From an uncultured Bradyrhizobium sp. (GTDB lineage Bacteria; Pseudomonadota; Alphaproteobacteria; Rhizobiales; Xanthobacteraceae): a DNA stretch of 64,000 nt. Below, piece by piece: positions 42,332 through 50,950 of the stretch (positions are counted from its first letter, which is position 1; every line of letters begins with the position of its first letter). Where the stretch lies: contig NZ_CANSMR010000001.1 in the NCBI RefSeq assembly GCF_947648125.1, positions 434,001-498,000 on the forward strand, written 5' to 3'. The notes beneath the pieces were generated by a model, which was given only the letters and a program-made list of their open reading frames with translations, did not search any database and was not told where the DNA came from. Position numbers and translations under genes: made by a program.

Positions 42332-43385
42332 CGCCGCCCCGAAGCTGGCTCTTGGCCTCCTCGGACAGCAAGACCTGTGCGCCCCGGACTACGATTTCGG
42401 ATCCCGATGGGATGTCTCGGACGACGTAGTCGTCATCCGAGACCGGCTGATCCGTGCTGATCGGATGCCGTCGGAAGCTGTCGGGGCTCACGCGCAGGTA
42501 AATCCACGATCGGCCCTGCCATCGCACAATCGCCGTATCTTCAATGAACACGCCCTCGTAAGTGTTGCCGGACGGCACATAGACAGTGGTGTTCATGCCG
42601 GGCAGCAGGCCGCTGTCGCCGGGAGCTGAGAAGAAGTAGCTCAATCCCTGAATACGGGGGTCGGTGCGTGTTGCCGGGGAGACGTACTGGAGATCGATAT
42701 TCGCATTTCGCGTCGGCGCTTGCGCCAGAGCCGCTCCTGGAGTTCCGGTGACACTCACGCCGGGCGGCAGCGTCACCTGAACCAGAAACTGATCGCGCTC
42801 GATCAGCCTGACAACGGCGGGCGAGCGCTCGACGATTCCGCGGCCGATCACCGGCCCCCATTCCTGCTGTGCTGTTGCGGCGAGAGTCCTGAGCTGCGAT
42901 TCCGCTGCGGCAAGCGCGGCCTTGTCGGTCCGCAACGTTCCCTCTGCGGTCTCGGCTTCCTTTTTCGGGAGCGCGGCGGAGTCGACGAGATTCTTGGTCC
43001 GGTCGAATGCGCTCTTTGCGACTTCGAGCTTGGCTAGCGCTGTCTGGACTTGAGCCTGCGCATTGGCGTAGCTGTTGGCGAGCTCGGTAATGCGGGATAT
43101 GTCCAGCACTGCACCGTATGCGCGGAATTGCTCAGGATGCGGGGCGGCTTCCACAACCGCGGTTTCGAGTCCGATCTGTCCCTGCTGGCTGGGCGTCAGC
43201 TTGACCGCTGCCTGGTCGCTGTTTGCGGTGCGGGAAGGCTCCGTGCGGCCCGAATCCGATTTGTCCGGCTGCGGCTCCGCAGCTGCGCGCCTGACTTGAC
43301 CCGTGAGAGGCCAAGCGCCGGCGGCGAGCGCCAGCAAGCACACCGCGACCGCGACGCCGCGCCAGGAGGTTTCCGTAAGAGCCAT
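42318..43385 (-). CDS. RND membrane fusion protein (HlyD/CusB-like)
   Basis: A 355-residue periplasmic adaptor. The ATG at 43385 (MALTETSWRGVAVAVCLLAL) gives a signal anchor; a longer frame to 43454 has no better start. Next come an Asp/Ser-rich linker, LTPSQQGQIGLETAVVEAAP (the metal-pump adaptor opening), a coiled-coil hairpin (about 120-175, AQVQTALAKLEVAKSAFDRT), a shortened lipoyl domain and a beta-barrel with PGMNTTVYVPSG. It links the permease to an outer-membrane channel encoded elsewhere. The mature part has no His- or Met-rich metal site. Confidence 0.82.
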   Translation of the reverse strand: MALTETSWRGVAVAVCLLALAAGAWPLTGQVRRAAAEPQPDKSDSGRTEPSRTANSDQAAVKLTPSQQGQIGLETAVVEAAPHPEQFRAYGAVLDISRITELANSYANAQAQVQTALAKLEVAKSAFDRTKNLVDSAALPKKEAETAEGTLRTDKAALAAAESQLRTLAATAQQEWGPVIGRGIVERSPAVVRLIERDQFLVQVTLPPGVSVTGTPGAALAQAPTRNANIDLQYVSPATRTDPRIQGLSYFFSAPGDSGLLPGMNTTVYVPSGNTYEGVFIEDTAIVRWQGRSWIYLRVSPDSFRRHPISTDQPVSDDDYVVRDIPSGSEIVVRGAQVLLSEEAKSQLRGGDDND

Positions 43386-43596
43386 CAGCCTGTTAGCAGT
43401 TGTTGGGAACCAGCTTATTGACGAAATGAACTGACGGCAAGGCGCCGGTTTCACAGGTGCCGGCTCGGGTCAGGTCGGCGTGCATGCGGGGCCGTGACCG
43501 CCAAGTTCCGCTTGATCTCGCACGGAATTGAAACTTCCGGCTGCTGCGGGCGTAGCGCTTATGTTATCTTTTGAGGACGCCCGCGAGGTTTCATGC

Positions 43597-43833
43597 ATGA
43601 ACCCGATTGATCTGATCGTCACCGTATGTGCCGTGCTGTCGCCCGCCACCTGCGAGGAGCAGCATCTGGTGTTCAACTGGAACGGCTCGCTGCAGCAATG
43701 CGCCATGGCCGCGCCGCCTTACATCGCGCAATGGGTCGGCGAGCATCCGAAATGGACCGCGGTGCGATGGCGTTGCGAATATCCGCACAGCAACGATCGC
43801 GCCGGCGCGGACGGCAAGCCGCCGGCGGGCTAG
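43597..43833 (+). CDS. Small hypothetical protein, Cys-containing
   Basis: A 78-residue protein with a hydrophobic start (MNPIDLIVTVCAVLSPATCE), then LVFNWNGSLQQCAMAAPPYI and EHPKWTAVRWRCEYP. Four Cys residues are evenly spread, which suggests disulfides in an exported or membrane-attached protein. I recall near-identical proteins in Bradyrhizobium of unknown role. The start at 43597 is behind CGCGAGGTT. It converges on the next gene with a 3-base gap. Confidence 0.65.
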   Translation: MNPIDLIVTVCAVLSPATCEEQHLVFNWNGSLQQCAMAAPPYIAQWVGEHPKWTAVRWRCEYPHSNDRAGADGKPPAG

Positions 43834-43836
43834 CTG

Positions 43837-44190
43837 CTATTTGCTGCAGTCCTTCAGGTCCTTGTCGGACACTGAAAACACCGCATCGGCCTTGATCTCG
43901 ATGTCGCGAACGAAGCACTGCCTGGCGCCGCTGTAGCCGACCTTGGCATCGTAGCGGCCGGGCTCGACGCCGGTGATCCGCAAGCGTTCGTCGTGGTCGA
44001 CTTCCTTGTCCTTGTCGTTGAGCGTCTGGTTCGGACCCCACTCGTTCTTGCCCGCCGGCGACAGCTCGAAGCTCGAGATCGTGGTGCTGGTCAGATTCCA
44101 CAGCCGGATGCCCTTGCCCTTGCTTTGGGCGAGCACTGTGGCCGGCAGCACAAGCAACGCAACACCGACAGCGATCAACGCACGCGACAT
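43837..44190 (-). CDS. Secreted hypothetical protein
   Basis: A 117-residue protein with a good signal peptide (MSRALIAVGVALLVLPATVL, cleaved after AQ) and a mature beta-rich part with IRLWNLTSTTISSFELSPAG and LRITGVEPGRYDAKVGYSG. This has the look of a small immunoglobulin-like or Tat-independent exported domain. Two Cys residues lie in RQCFVRDI and at the end (DLKDCSK). It may share a promoter direction with the ABC transporter genes to its right, whose last gene ends 40 bases upstream. Function unknown. Confidence 0.65.
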   Translation of the reverse strand: MSRALIAVGVALLVLPATVLAQSKGKGIRLWNLTSTTISSFELSPAGKNEWGPNQTLNDKDKEVDHDERLRITGVEPGRYDAKVGYSGARQCFVRDIEIKADAVFSVSDKDLKDCSK

Positions 44191-44230
44191 TCAATCTCTC
44201 CTCACGTTTTCGTCCGAGGATGACGGCGTC

Positions 44231-44941
44231 TCACATATTTGCAAGGTCCAACTGTGAGAGCTGCCGCTTGATTTCGTCGATCTCTGGTTCGCTGCGCGCC
44301 GAGCGCGGCGCGGCGATGGTTTCGACGTGAAGGATTCGGGCCGGTCGCGGCGACAGGAAGAACAGGCGGTCGCCGAGTCGGACTGCGTCGTCGAGATCGT
44401 GGGTGACCAGCAGCGTCATCATCTTCCGGCTGGCGACCAGCGTGGCGACCTGGTCGCGCAACCGTCCCGCAAGTGCATTGTCGAGCGAGGCCAGCGGCTC
44501 GTCGAGGATGAGGAAATCCGGTTCAATGGCGAAGGCGCGGGCGAGCGCGACGCGGCGGGCGAGGCCGAGCGACAGCTCACCGGGAAAGTGGTTGCGGTGC
44601 ACGCTCAATTCGAGCACCTCGAACAGCGCTGACAGCGTGGCGTCGTCGACATGCGGAGCGGCGATCCGCACATTCTCCTCTACGGTGCGCCAGGGCAACA
44701 GCCGCGGCTCCTGAAACACCATGCCGAGGCGCATGCCGGGGGAGCGCGCGACATGGCCCTCGTAGTTGGTGTCGAGCCCGGCGAGAATCCGGAGCAGGGT
44801 GCTCTTGCCGCAGCCCGACGGTCCGAACAGCACCCCAACCTCGCCGGCGTTCAACGTGAAGGTGACGTTGTCGAGCACGTCGTGCCGCTTTCCGGCCGCG
44901 CTGGCAAAGCTCTTGCCTGTAATCTTGACCTCAAGCTGCAC
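44231..44941 (-). CDS. ABC transporter ATP-binding protein (nitrate/sulfonate/taurine type)
   Basis: A 236-residue ATPase. Walker A is GPSGCGKST, the Q-loop is in GMVFQEPRLLPWRTV, the signature is LSLGLARRVALARA (Leu instead of the usual second Gly), Walker B is FLILDEPLASLD and the switch His is in LLVTHDLDDAVRLGD. It resembles SsuB/TauB. The start overlaps the permease stop by 11 bases, and with the binding protein it makes a full three-gene importer. The substrate is unknown; the place among PQQ and lanthanide genes raises the chance of a metal or metal-chelate role. Confidence 0.85.
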   Translation of the reverse strand: MQLEVKITGKSFASAAGKRHDVLDNVTFTLNAGEVGVLFGPSGCGKSTLLRILAGLDTNYEGHVARSPGMRLGMVFQEPRLLPWRTVEENVRIAAPHVDDATLSALFEVLELSVHRNHFPGELSLGLARRVALARAFAIEPDFLILDEPLASLDNALAGRLRDQVATLVASRKMMTLLVTHDLDDAVRLGDRLFFLSPRPARILHVETIAAPRSARSEPEIDEIKRQLSQLDLANM

Positions 44942-45668
44942 GGAGCCGCCACCGCGTTAGCCTCGCTTCAAACGGCTGCACCATCAGGGTCTCGATGACC
45001 AGCACGACCCCTGCAAAGCTCAGCGAGTAGGCGAGCAGCAGGGGGATGTCGAACAGCTGGAAGGCGACGCCGATCTCGAAGCCGACCCCGTTGGGGCGGC
45101 CCAGATATTCGGCGACCAGCACGATCTTCCAGACCAGCGACAGCCCGGAGCGCGCAGCGGCCGCAATGTAAGGCGCAAGTTGAGGCAGAACCACGTGCCG
45201 GAAGGCACGGCCGCGCGGCAAAGCAAACGCCGTTGCCATCTCGTCGAGCGCGGGGTCGAGCGCGCGGGCGCCCTCGCGCAAGGTGACGACGGCGGTCGGC
45301 AGCTTGTTGATGGCAATGGCCGTGATCGCGGCGACCTCGGTCAGCCCGGCCCAGATATAGGCCAGCACGATGACAACCAGCGCAGGCAGGTTGAGCAGCA
45401 GGATCAGCCAAGGGTCGCCAAGGCGATTGGCGAGCGACACGCGGCCCATCAGATAGCCGATCGCCGAGCCGAGCGCCATGGCGAGGGTGAAGGCCAGCGC
45501 GACGCGCGCCAGCGTTGCGCCGAGGTTGACGAACAGCGCGCCCGATCGCGCCTCGGCGGCGAGAACAGACAGCACTGCCGGCGGCGCCGGCAGCTTTGCG
45601 TCGCCGATCAAGAGCGAGGCAATCCACCAGGTCGCAATGAACAGCGCGAATGACAGGAGGCGCAGCAC
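44931..45668 (-). CDS. ABC transporter permease (nitrate/sulfonate/taurine type)
   Basis: A 245-residue protein with six or so membrane segments. It has the EAA-like loop DPALDEMATAFALPRGRAFR then HVVLPQLAPYIAAAARSGLS, which docks the ATPase. The C-terminus FDIPLLLAYSLSFAGVVLVI is typical of SsuC/TauC. It lies 2 bases from the binding-protein stop. Confidence 0.85.
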   Translation of the reverse strand: MLRLLSFALFIATWWIASLLIGDAKLPAPPAVLSVLAAEARSGALFVNLGATLARVALAFTLAMALGSAIGYLMGRVSLANRLGDPWLILLLNLPALVVIVLAYIWAGLTEVAAITAIAINKLPTAVVTLREGARALDPALDEMATAFALPRGRAFRHVVLPQLAPYIAAAARSGLSLVWKIVLVAEYLGRPNGVGFEIGVAFQLFDIPLLLAYSLSFAGVVLVIETLMVQPFEARLTRWRLRAA

Positions 45669-45670
45669 CG

Positions 45671-46651
45671 CTAGTCTCCCGGGATCGCTTGATAGAACGT
45701 GCCGGGATCGAGCTCGGTTGCCGGGCCGACGAGCTCGCGGCCGCCAAGTTGTGCCAGCACCCGGTAAAGCACTCGTGCATCCGCTTCTTCGTCAGCGATC
45801 GGACGGCGCGGGATGCCTTCCCGGTATCGGTCGCGATAGGCATGCAGGGTTGCGGCATCGCCCGCGCCGGTCAGCGGCGCAATCGTATCCCATTCGGCAT
45901 CCGAGGTCGCCAGAATCTCCTTCGCGGCGCGCGTCACGGCGATGAAGCGGGCCACCAGATCCTTGTTGGCGCTGGCCCAGGCTTCGTCGAACACGTAGCC
46001 GATCATCGCGATGCGGCCCTTGCTGCCGAGCTTTTGCAGGATCTCCTCCATGCCGGCGAGCCGGCGGAAGCCCTTGGCTTCAAGCGCAGCGCAGAAATTC
46101 CAGTAGTTGAGCGTCGCGTCCATCTCGCCGCCGAGGGTCTTGGCGGCCAGCAGTGGTGGCGCGCCATAGACGATGGTCGCCCGCGACTTCAGGTCGACGC
46201 CGTCCTGCTTCAATGCGGCCTGCAGCAGCAGCCAGTTCTTGTCGATCGCGCCGCCGGCAACGGCGAGCTTGCGCCCCCTGAGGTCCGCCAGCGTCTTGAG
46301 CGGCGAGGCGGCCGGGACCATCACGGCGCCCAGTGCACTCGAATAGGGATAGAACTGCAGCTTGGCGCCGAGCGAGCGCTCGCGCGACACCCAGGGCCAG
46401 TCCGACACCATCACGTCGGCCGAGCCGGAGCGCAGCGCGATCTTGCCGGCCTCGGGGCTAGCGAGCTCGACGACATCGATCGACAGATTGGCCTTCCTGT
46501 CGAGACCATGGGAGCGAATGACGGCCAGTTCCCAGGCCAGCGTTCCGGTCTTCTGCGCTGCAACGCGGATGGTCTCCGCATCGCACGAGGTGCCGAACTG
46601 CATCACCGCCAGAACTGCCGCAGCCAACACCGTGCGTACAGAGATGATCAT
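45671..46651 (-). CDS. ABC transporter substrate-binding protein (SsuA/TauA-like)
   Basis: A protein of about 326 residues of the NMT1/SsuA type. The signal peptide is MIISVRTVLAAAVLAVMQFG, followed by IRVAAQKTGTLAWELAVIRS, VELASPEAGKIALRSGSADV and GRKLAVAGGAIDKNWLLLQA. The start may also be a GTG 15 bases upstream (46666). The central pocket residues do not identify a ligand. It is divergent from the Cys-rich gene at 46738 over a gap of about 85 bases. Homologues beside PQQ dehydrogenase genes are known to me, but their ligand is not. Confidence 0.82.
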   Translation of the reverse strand: MIISVRTVLAAAVLAVMQFGTSCDAETIRVAAQKTGTLAWELAVIRSHGLDRKANLSIDVVELASPEAGKIALRSGSADVMVSDWPWVSRERSLGAKLQFYPYSSALGAVMVPAASPLKTLADLRGRKLAVAGGAIDKNWLLLQAALKQDGVDLKSRATIVYGAPPLLAAKTLGGEMDATLNYWNFCAALEAKGFRRLAGMEEILQKLGSKGRIAMIGYVFDEAWASANKDLVARFIAVTRAAKEILATSDAEWDTIAPLTGAGDAATLHAYRDRYREGIPRRPIADEEADARVLYRVLAQLGGRELVGPATELDPGTFYQAIPGD

Positions 46652-46737
46652 CGTTTGTTGAGCCACTTCCCCGAATGTTTTCTTTTCTGATCAACATCCA
46701 TAGCATAGCTTGCCGGAAGAGAAGAGGAAGCAGGACC

Positions 46738-47097
46738 ATGGCAGGAGCTGGCATGCTACGACCGATTGTCGCCGTCTTGGCCGTGGTCGCCGGGACGAGC
46801 ATCAGCGTACGGGCCCAGGAGATCAACGACTATCCGACCTCGGCGCGGGCCGAATATGTGTTCGGCTGCATGAAGTCCAATGGCGAATCCCGGCAGTCGA
46901 TCGAACAATGTTCCTGCTCGATCGACGTGGTCGCCTCGATCATCCCCTATGATCGCTACGTCACCGCCGAGACCGTGCTGAGCATGGCGCAGGTGCGCGG
47001 CAATCTGGGCGGCCAGTTCCGCTCGTCCGAGCAGGCCGCCAACGCGCTCAGCGACCTCAGGCGGGCGCAGGCGGAAGCCGAAGTGAGGTGCTTCTAA
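46738..47097 (+). CDS. Cys-rich periplasmic hypothetical protein
   Basis: A 119-residue exported protein. The signal peptide runs MAGAGMLRPIVAVLAVVAGT to VRAQ. The mature part reads YPTSARAEYVFGCMKSNGES, QSIEQCSCSIDVVASIIPYD and ends AEVRCF, with four Cys residues. The GC..QCSC spacing is like that of small periplasmic proteins found with methanol or PQQ dehydrogenases. It sits between the ABC transporter and the SoxYZ-like carrier. GAAGAGGAAGCAGG precedes the ATG. I do not know its function. Confidence 0.7.
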   Translation: MAGAGMLRPIVAVLAVVAGTSISVRAQEINDYPTSARAEYVFGCMKSNGESRQSIEQCSCSIDVVASIIPYDRYVTAETVLSMAQVRGNLGGQFRSSEQAANALSDLRRAQAEAEVRCF

Positions 47098-47121
47098 CGC
47101 CTATCGCGCGACGCGAACGCG

Positions 47122-47946
47122 TCAGGTCCCGGGATTCTCGACCTTCCATTCGTGGTCGAAGACGTGCCCGTCGGTGTCCTTGGCCTCGGCACGGAAGTGC
47201 TTGGCGCCATTCGAGACGTAGGTGAAGCGAATGTTGGGGTCCTCTGAAATCGAGATCCCGCCCTCCATCGCGAGCACCGGACTGTCATCCTGCCAGATGT
47301 GCAGCTCATTGACGAAGAAGGCCGGGATATAGAGCTGCGTGACCTGGTCCATCTGCAGGCCTGAATTGTTCGGATGCCCGATCATGATCTGGGCTTCCCG
47401 TGTGCTTGTCGCCGGCCCCTGTTCGGACTTTGTGAATTGCCGATAGCGCATCTGGCCGAGCCGATTCTTCGCTTCCTCGACGTTCTTGCCGGCCGGTGCC
47501 GAGCAGCCGCCGGATGCTTTGACATAGACCTTGCTCACGTAGAGCTTGCCGTCGCTAAGCTCGGCGACGGCGTGCACATTGGTGTAGTTGTTGACCCGGA
47601 CCCGGGTCGAGATCTCGGTGACATTGGCGTCGGGACCGAGCGTGAATTTTGCGGCCATCGGCGCCGGGTTCTCGTCGATGACAAGCGTGATCGCGACGAC
47701 GCGGCGGCTGTCGCCGGGCTGCAGCTTGGTGCGCAGCGTCACCGGCACGATTGCCGCGTCTTCCGCGCGCGCCGGCATCTCGATGCCGATGATATCGTTG
47801 CCGTCATTCATCGGACGATTGCTGAAGATGTCCTGGACGAGACCCGGCCAGGGATCATAGGTCTCGGCCGCGGACGCAGCGGGTGTCCCCAGCGCGATCG
47901 TCAGAAGGCTGGCGATGCAAAGCAGGCGGGCGCGGTGTCCAGTCAT
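47122..47946 (-). CDS. Quinoprotein dehydrogenase-associated SoxYZ-like carrier
   Basis: A 274-residue fusion of a SoxY-like and a SoxZ-like domain with a signal peptide (MTGHRARLLCIASLLTIALG to ASA). The first domain ends in KASGGCSAPAGKN, which corresponds to the swinging GGCGG arm of SoxY. The second starts near AQIMIGHPNNSGLQMD, a SoxZ hallmark. Proteins of this family (TIGR04557) occur only with PQQ dehydrogenase systems and carry an unknown cargo on the Cys. The metallohydrolase gene beside it, on the same strand 43 bases upstream, is its usual partner in the so-called quinoprotein relay. Confidence 0.82.
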   Translation of the reverse strand: MTGHRARLLCIASLLTIALGTPAASAAETYDPWPGLVQDIFSNRPMNDGNDIIGIEMPARAEDAAIVPVTLRTKLQPGDSRRVVAITLVIDENPAPMAAKFTLGPDANVTEISTRVRVNNYTNVHAVAELSDGKLYVSKVYVKASGGCSAPAGKNVEEAKNRLGQMRYRQFTKSEQGPATSTREAQIMIGHPNNSGLQMDQVTQLYIPAFFVNELHIWQDDSPVLAMEGGISISEDPNIRFTYVSNGAKHFRAEAKDTDGHVFDHEWKVENPGT

Positions 47947-47989
47947 GTTCGCGAGATCCTATGCAGCCGCGTCATTATAGGACGAACAG

Positions 47990-48916
47990 CTACTCCCATT
48001 CAATTTCCGAGAATGCTGCAGTTGCGTTGCGAGCGTTGTAGTCGTCGAACAGTTGCCAGCGTGGCCGCTCGGCCGCCGCGGCGTGCTCCGCCGCAGCCGT
48101 GATCGGCTTGCCGCTTGCGACCAGCGCGCGGACGTCCGCGGCCAGCATCTCAAGATAACGCCGCTCGTCGGCAAGCGCCGCGGGCCACGCACTCACGGGG
48201 CCGTGACCGGGAACCACGCGCTCGGCGGGAATAGCCTGGAGGTCGTCGAGCGCATGCAGCCAGCCCTTGAGGCTGCCGTCGACCACGGGAATATGCTCGA
48301 GGAACACCAGATCGCCGGCGAACAGGGTCTGGGTGCGTTCATCGAACACCGTGAGGTCGTTGTCGCTGTGGGCCGGTGGCCATGCCTTCAGGGTGAGGGT
48401 CCTTCCGCCGAGGTCGAGTTTCAGCGTGTCCGCGACCAGCATGGTCGGCGGAATGATCCGGACCTCGTCGATCAACGCATCGCCCATGGTCCGGCGAAAG
48501 CCGTCGAGATAGAATTGCCCGCGCGCCGCCAGCGCGCGGGGCAGGGCCTTGTGGCCGACGAAGCTGGTCCCGTCAGCGACGAACGCCGCGTTGCCGAAGC
48601 TATGATCCGGATGCGCGTGGGTGTTGATCACGTAGCGGATCGGCTTGTCGCTATGGCTGCGCACCGCGGCGAGCAATTGCTGCCCTTCGCGGACGCTGCC
48701 GCCGGTGTCGATGACGGCAATGGCGCTGTCGCCGACTACGAAGCCGACATTGGCGATGGCGCCTTCGTTGTCGCGCGTCATCAATGCAGTGACCCCGGTG
48801 TGAACGAATATTCCGGGGGCGACTTCGCTCACAGGCAATTCCGCCTCTTGAGCCCGCGCTATGGTCGGCGCCCAAAGCATCAGGAGCAGCGCAAGCACCG
48901 AACCGCCATGAGCCAT
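47990..48916 (-). CDS. Quinoprotein relay system zinc metallohydrolase (MBL fold)
   Basis: A 308-residue periplasmic metallo-beta-lactamase-fold protein. The signal peptide ends at IARAQ. The zinc motif THAHPDH is intact, as are the further ligands in PPAHSDND and [11 protein letters not shown]. Family TIGR04558 members accompany PQQ dehydrogenases and the SoxYZ-like carrier, and are thought to release the carrier cargo. It is upstream of the carrier gene on the minus strand, and divergent from the binding-protein gene at 49084 with a 167-base gap. Confidence 0.85.
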   Translation of the reverse strand: MAHGGSVLALLLMLWAPTIARAQEAELPVSEVAPGIFVHTGVTALMTRDNEGAIANVGFVVGDSAIAVIDTGGSVREGQQLLAAVRSHSDKPIRYVINTHAHPDHSFGNAAFVADGTSFVGHKALPRALAARGQFYLDGFRRTMGDALIDEVRIIPPTMLVADTLKLDLGGRTLTLKAWPPAHSDNDLTVFDERTQTLFAGDLVFLEHIPVVDGSLKGWLHALDDLQAIPAERVVPGHGPVSAWPAALADERRYLEMLAADVRALVASGKPITAAAEHAAAAERPRWQLFDDYNARNATAAFSEIEWE

Positions 48917-49083
48917 GTTTCCGCCTCAGTTTTTCCCGGACGCGCGAGCGATGTCGCCGCGCTCCCGTTTGCGCTGCAACAAGCAACGCGGCGCCGTCGC
49001 GATCATTATCCCTGTTGCACGTCATGGTGCGCCGGGCAATTGGTGGACGGCGGCAATCTGTCCGATCAAGAGGAGACCGCGCA

Positions 49084-49965
49084 ATGAGAGTTATCGGATG
49101 CCGTCCTGTTCTGCTCGCGCTTGCCGGCTTCATCGTCTGTCTCGCCGGCCGCGACGTCGCGCGTGCGCAGGTCAATGAGCAGGGCGAACTCTCCATCGAG
49201 CTGGTCGATCCCAAGGTGCTGCGCATCTGCGCCGATCCGCGCAACCTGCCGTTCTCGAATGACAAGGGCGAGGGCTTTGAGAACAAGATCGGCGAGCTGT
49301 TCGCCGAGAAGCTGCAAAAGAAGCTGGATTATATGTATTTCCCGCAGGCGACCGGCTTCGTGCGGGTCACGCTCGGCTCGCATCGCTGCGACGTGATCAT
49401 GGGCTTTCCGCAAGGCGACGACCTCGCGCAGGGGACCAATCCGTATTACCGCACGGCCTATGCGATCGTTGCCAAGCCGGGCAGTGGACTGGATGAGGTC
49501 ACGACGCTCGAGGATGCGCGGCTGAAGGGCAAGCATATCGGCATCGTCGCCGGAACGCCGCCCGCAACCAACATGGCCATCAACGGCCTGATGAGCAATG
49601 CGAAGCCTTATCCGCTGATGATCGACACGCGCTATGATTCCTCGGCCGAGGCGATGATGAACGACCTCGAAAAGGGCGAGATCGACGCTGGCATCCTGTG
49701 GGGGCCGATGGCCGGCTTTTATGCCAAGAAGGCGACCCCGCCGCTGCATGTCACGCCGCTGCTGAAGGAGACCACAGGACCCAAGCTGGTCTATCGCATC
49801 GGCATGGGCGTGCGGGCGTCCGATCAGAACTGGAAGCGGCAGCTCAATCGCCTGATCCAGGAGAACCAGCCGGCGATCAACAAGATCCTGCTCGACTTCG
49901 GCGTTCCGCTGCTCGACGAGAACGACCGTCCGATCGGGCCGGAGACTGCGACCAAATCGCCATGA
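49084..49965 (+). CDS. Quinoprotein dehydrogenase-associated ABC-type binding protein (XoxJ-like)
   Basis: A 293-residue family 3 binding protein. The signal is MRVIGCRPVLLALAGFIVCL, cleaved near ARAQ. VLRICADPRNLPFSNDKGEG is the diagnostic opening of TIGR03871 proteins, then CDVIMGFPQGDDLAQGTNPY. AAGAGGAGACC precedes the ATG at 49084. No cognate permease is next to it. By analogy with XoxJ/MxaJ it may assist PQQ-enzyme assembly. It overlaps the next gene by four bases. It is a different subgroup from the XoxJ-like gene at 34488. Confidence 0.85.
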   Translation: MRVIGCRPVLLALAGFIVCLAGRDVARAQVNEQGELSIELVDPKVLRICADPRNLPFSNDKGEGFENKIGELFAEKLQKKLDYMYFPQATGFVRVTLGSHRCDVIMGFPQGDDLAQGTNPYYRTAYAIVAKPGSGLDEVTTLEDARLKGKHIGIVAGTPPATNMAINGLMSNAKPYPLMIDTRYDSSAEAMMNDLEKGEIDAGILWGPMAGFYAKKATPPLHVTPLLKETTGPKLVYRIGMGVRASDQNWKRQLNRLIQENQPAINKILLDFGVPLLDENDRPIGPETATKSP

Positions 49966-50516
49966 TCAAGCTCGCGGCCATGCTTGCGGTGATATTGCTC
50001 GCCGTTTCGCATGTCCGCGCGCAGGACCCGCCTACAGAGCCCGAGGGCTACCGGACCGAGGATTATCGCGCGCCGGTGCCGATCACGCTTGCAGGCGCAC
50101 GCGTGCTCACGACCACGGAGGCGGAAGCGATCTGGCGCGACAAGTCCGGCGCGTTCGTCGACGTGCTGCCGCGCGCGCCGAAGCCCAATCTGCCGGCCGG
50201 CACGGTGTGGCGCGAGCGGCCGCATCGCGATATTCCCGGCAGCATCTGGTTGCCCGACACCGGCTACGGCAAGCTCGCCGCATCGACCGAGGACTATCTG
50301 CGGCGCGGCCTCGCCCGTGCTTCCGGCGACGACAAGGTCAGATTGCTCGTGATCTATTGCCAGGAAAATTGCTGGATGTCATGGAACGCCGCCAAGCGCG
50401 TGCTTTCCTACGGCTACCGCAACGTGGCGTGGTATCCGGAGGGAACCGACGGCTGGGAGCGTGCCAACCTGCCGCTGGCGGATGCGGAGCCCGAGCCGCG
50501 CGAGAGCGAGCAGTGA
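49962..50516 (+). CDS. PQQ-dependent catabolism-associated CxxxCW-motif protein (rhodanese-like)
   Basis: A 184-residue exported protein of the rhodanese fold. The signal peptide is MIKLAAMLAVILLAVSHVRA. The family mark is YCQENCWMSWNAAKR (TIGR03865), followed by GYRNVAWYPEGTDGWE. The ATG at 49962 overlaps the preceding stop. It is known only from PQQ alcohol-oxidation loci and its activity is untested as far as I know; a thiol or sulfur-carrier reaction linked to the SoxYZ-like protein is likely. Confidence 0.85.
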   Translation: MIKLAAMLAVILLAVSHVRAQDPPTEPEGYRTEDYRAPVPITLAGARVLTTTEAEAIWRDKSGAFVDVLPRAPKPNLPAGTVWRERPHRDIPGSIWLPDTGYGKLAASTEDYLRRGLARASGDDKVRLLVIYCQENCWMSWNAAKRVLSYGYRNVAWYPEGTDGWERANLPLADAEPEPRESEQ

Positions 50517-50554
50517 GCCCGTCCTTGCACGGCTGGGGAAAATGCTCCAGCGAG

Positions 50555-50851
50555 CTACTTCTGCTTGTCGAGCTTGCTGATGGCCTTGCCGCCGTCGCCG
50601 TCAGTGGTGGTGAACGTTACCTTGTCACCGGCGTGAAGCTCTTCGAGCGACTGTCCCTTGGGCACCTTGTATTCCTGAATGGCGCCCCCGGCCGCGCCCA
50701 CCGTGCCGGTTTGCGTCTGTTGGATCGAGATGGTTCCACTTAGTCGGTCAATCTTGGTGACCATTCCCGACATGGATTGCTGGGCCAAAGCCGCTGTGGT
50801 GATCAGGCTCGCGGCGGCGAGGCTGGTCATGACGATCTTGGCTGCTCTCAT
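50555..50851 (-). CDS. DUF1344-like small exported protein
   Basis: A 98-residue protein with a signal peptide (MRAAKIVMTSLAAASLITTA to ALAQ) and an OB-like small beta-barrel, MSGMVTKIDRLSGTISIQQT, then EELHAGDKVTFTTTD. The pattern of a permanent GTVTKID and HAGDKV is that of the DUF1344/CusF-like group, in which some members bind copper. The Met/His ligands of CusF are not all present. It follows the ABC-associated operon on the minus strand. Confidence 0.75.
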   Translation of the reverse strand: MRAAKIVMTSLAAASLITTAALAQQSMSGMVTKIDRLSGTISIQQTQTGTVGAAGGAIQEYKVPKGQSLEELHAGDKVTFTTTDGDGGKAISKLDKQK

Positions 50852-50950
50852 CGAGGTCTCCCAACTTCAGATATAGTTGGAGACAACGAGCGGGCGGGGC
50901 AGTTTGTTCCGGCGGCCTGTTGATGATCGCTGGGGCGATCGGCCGCAGGC

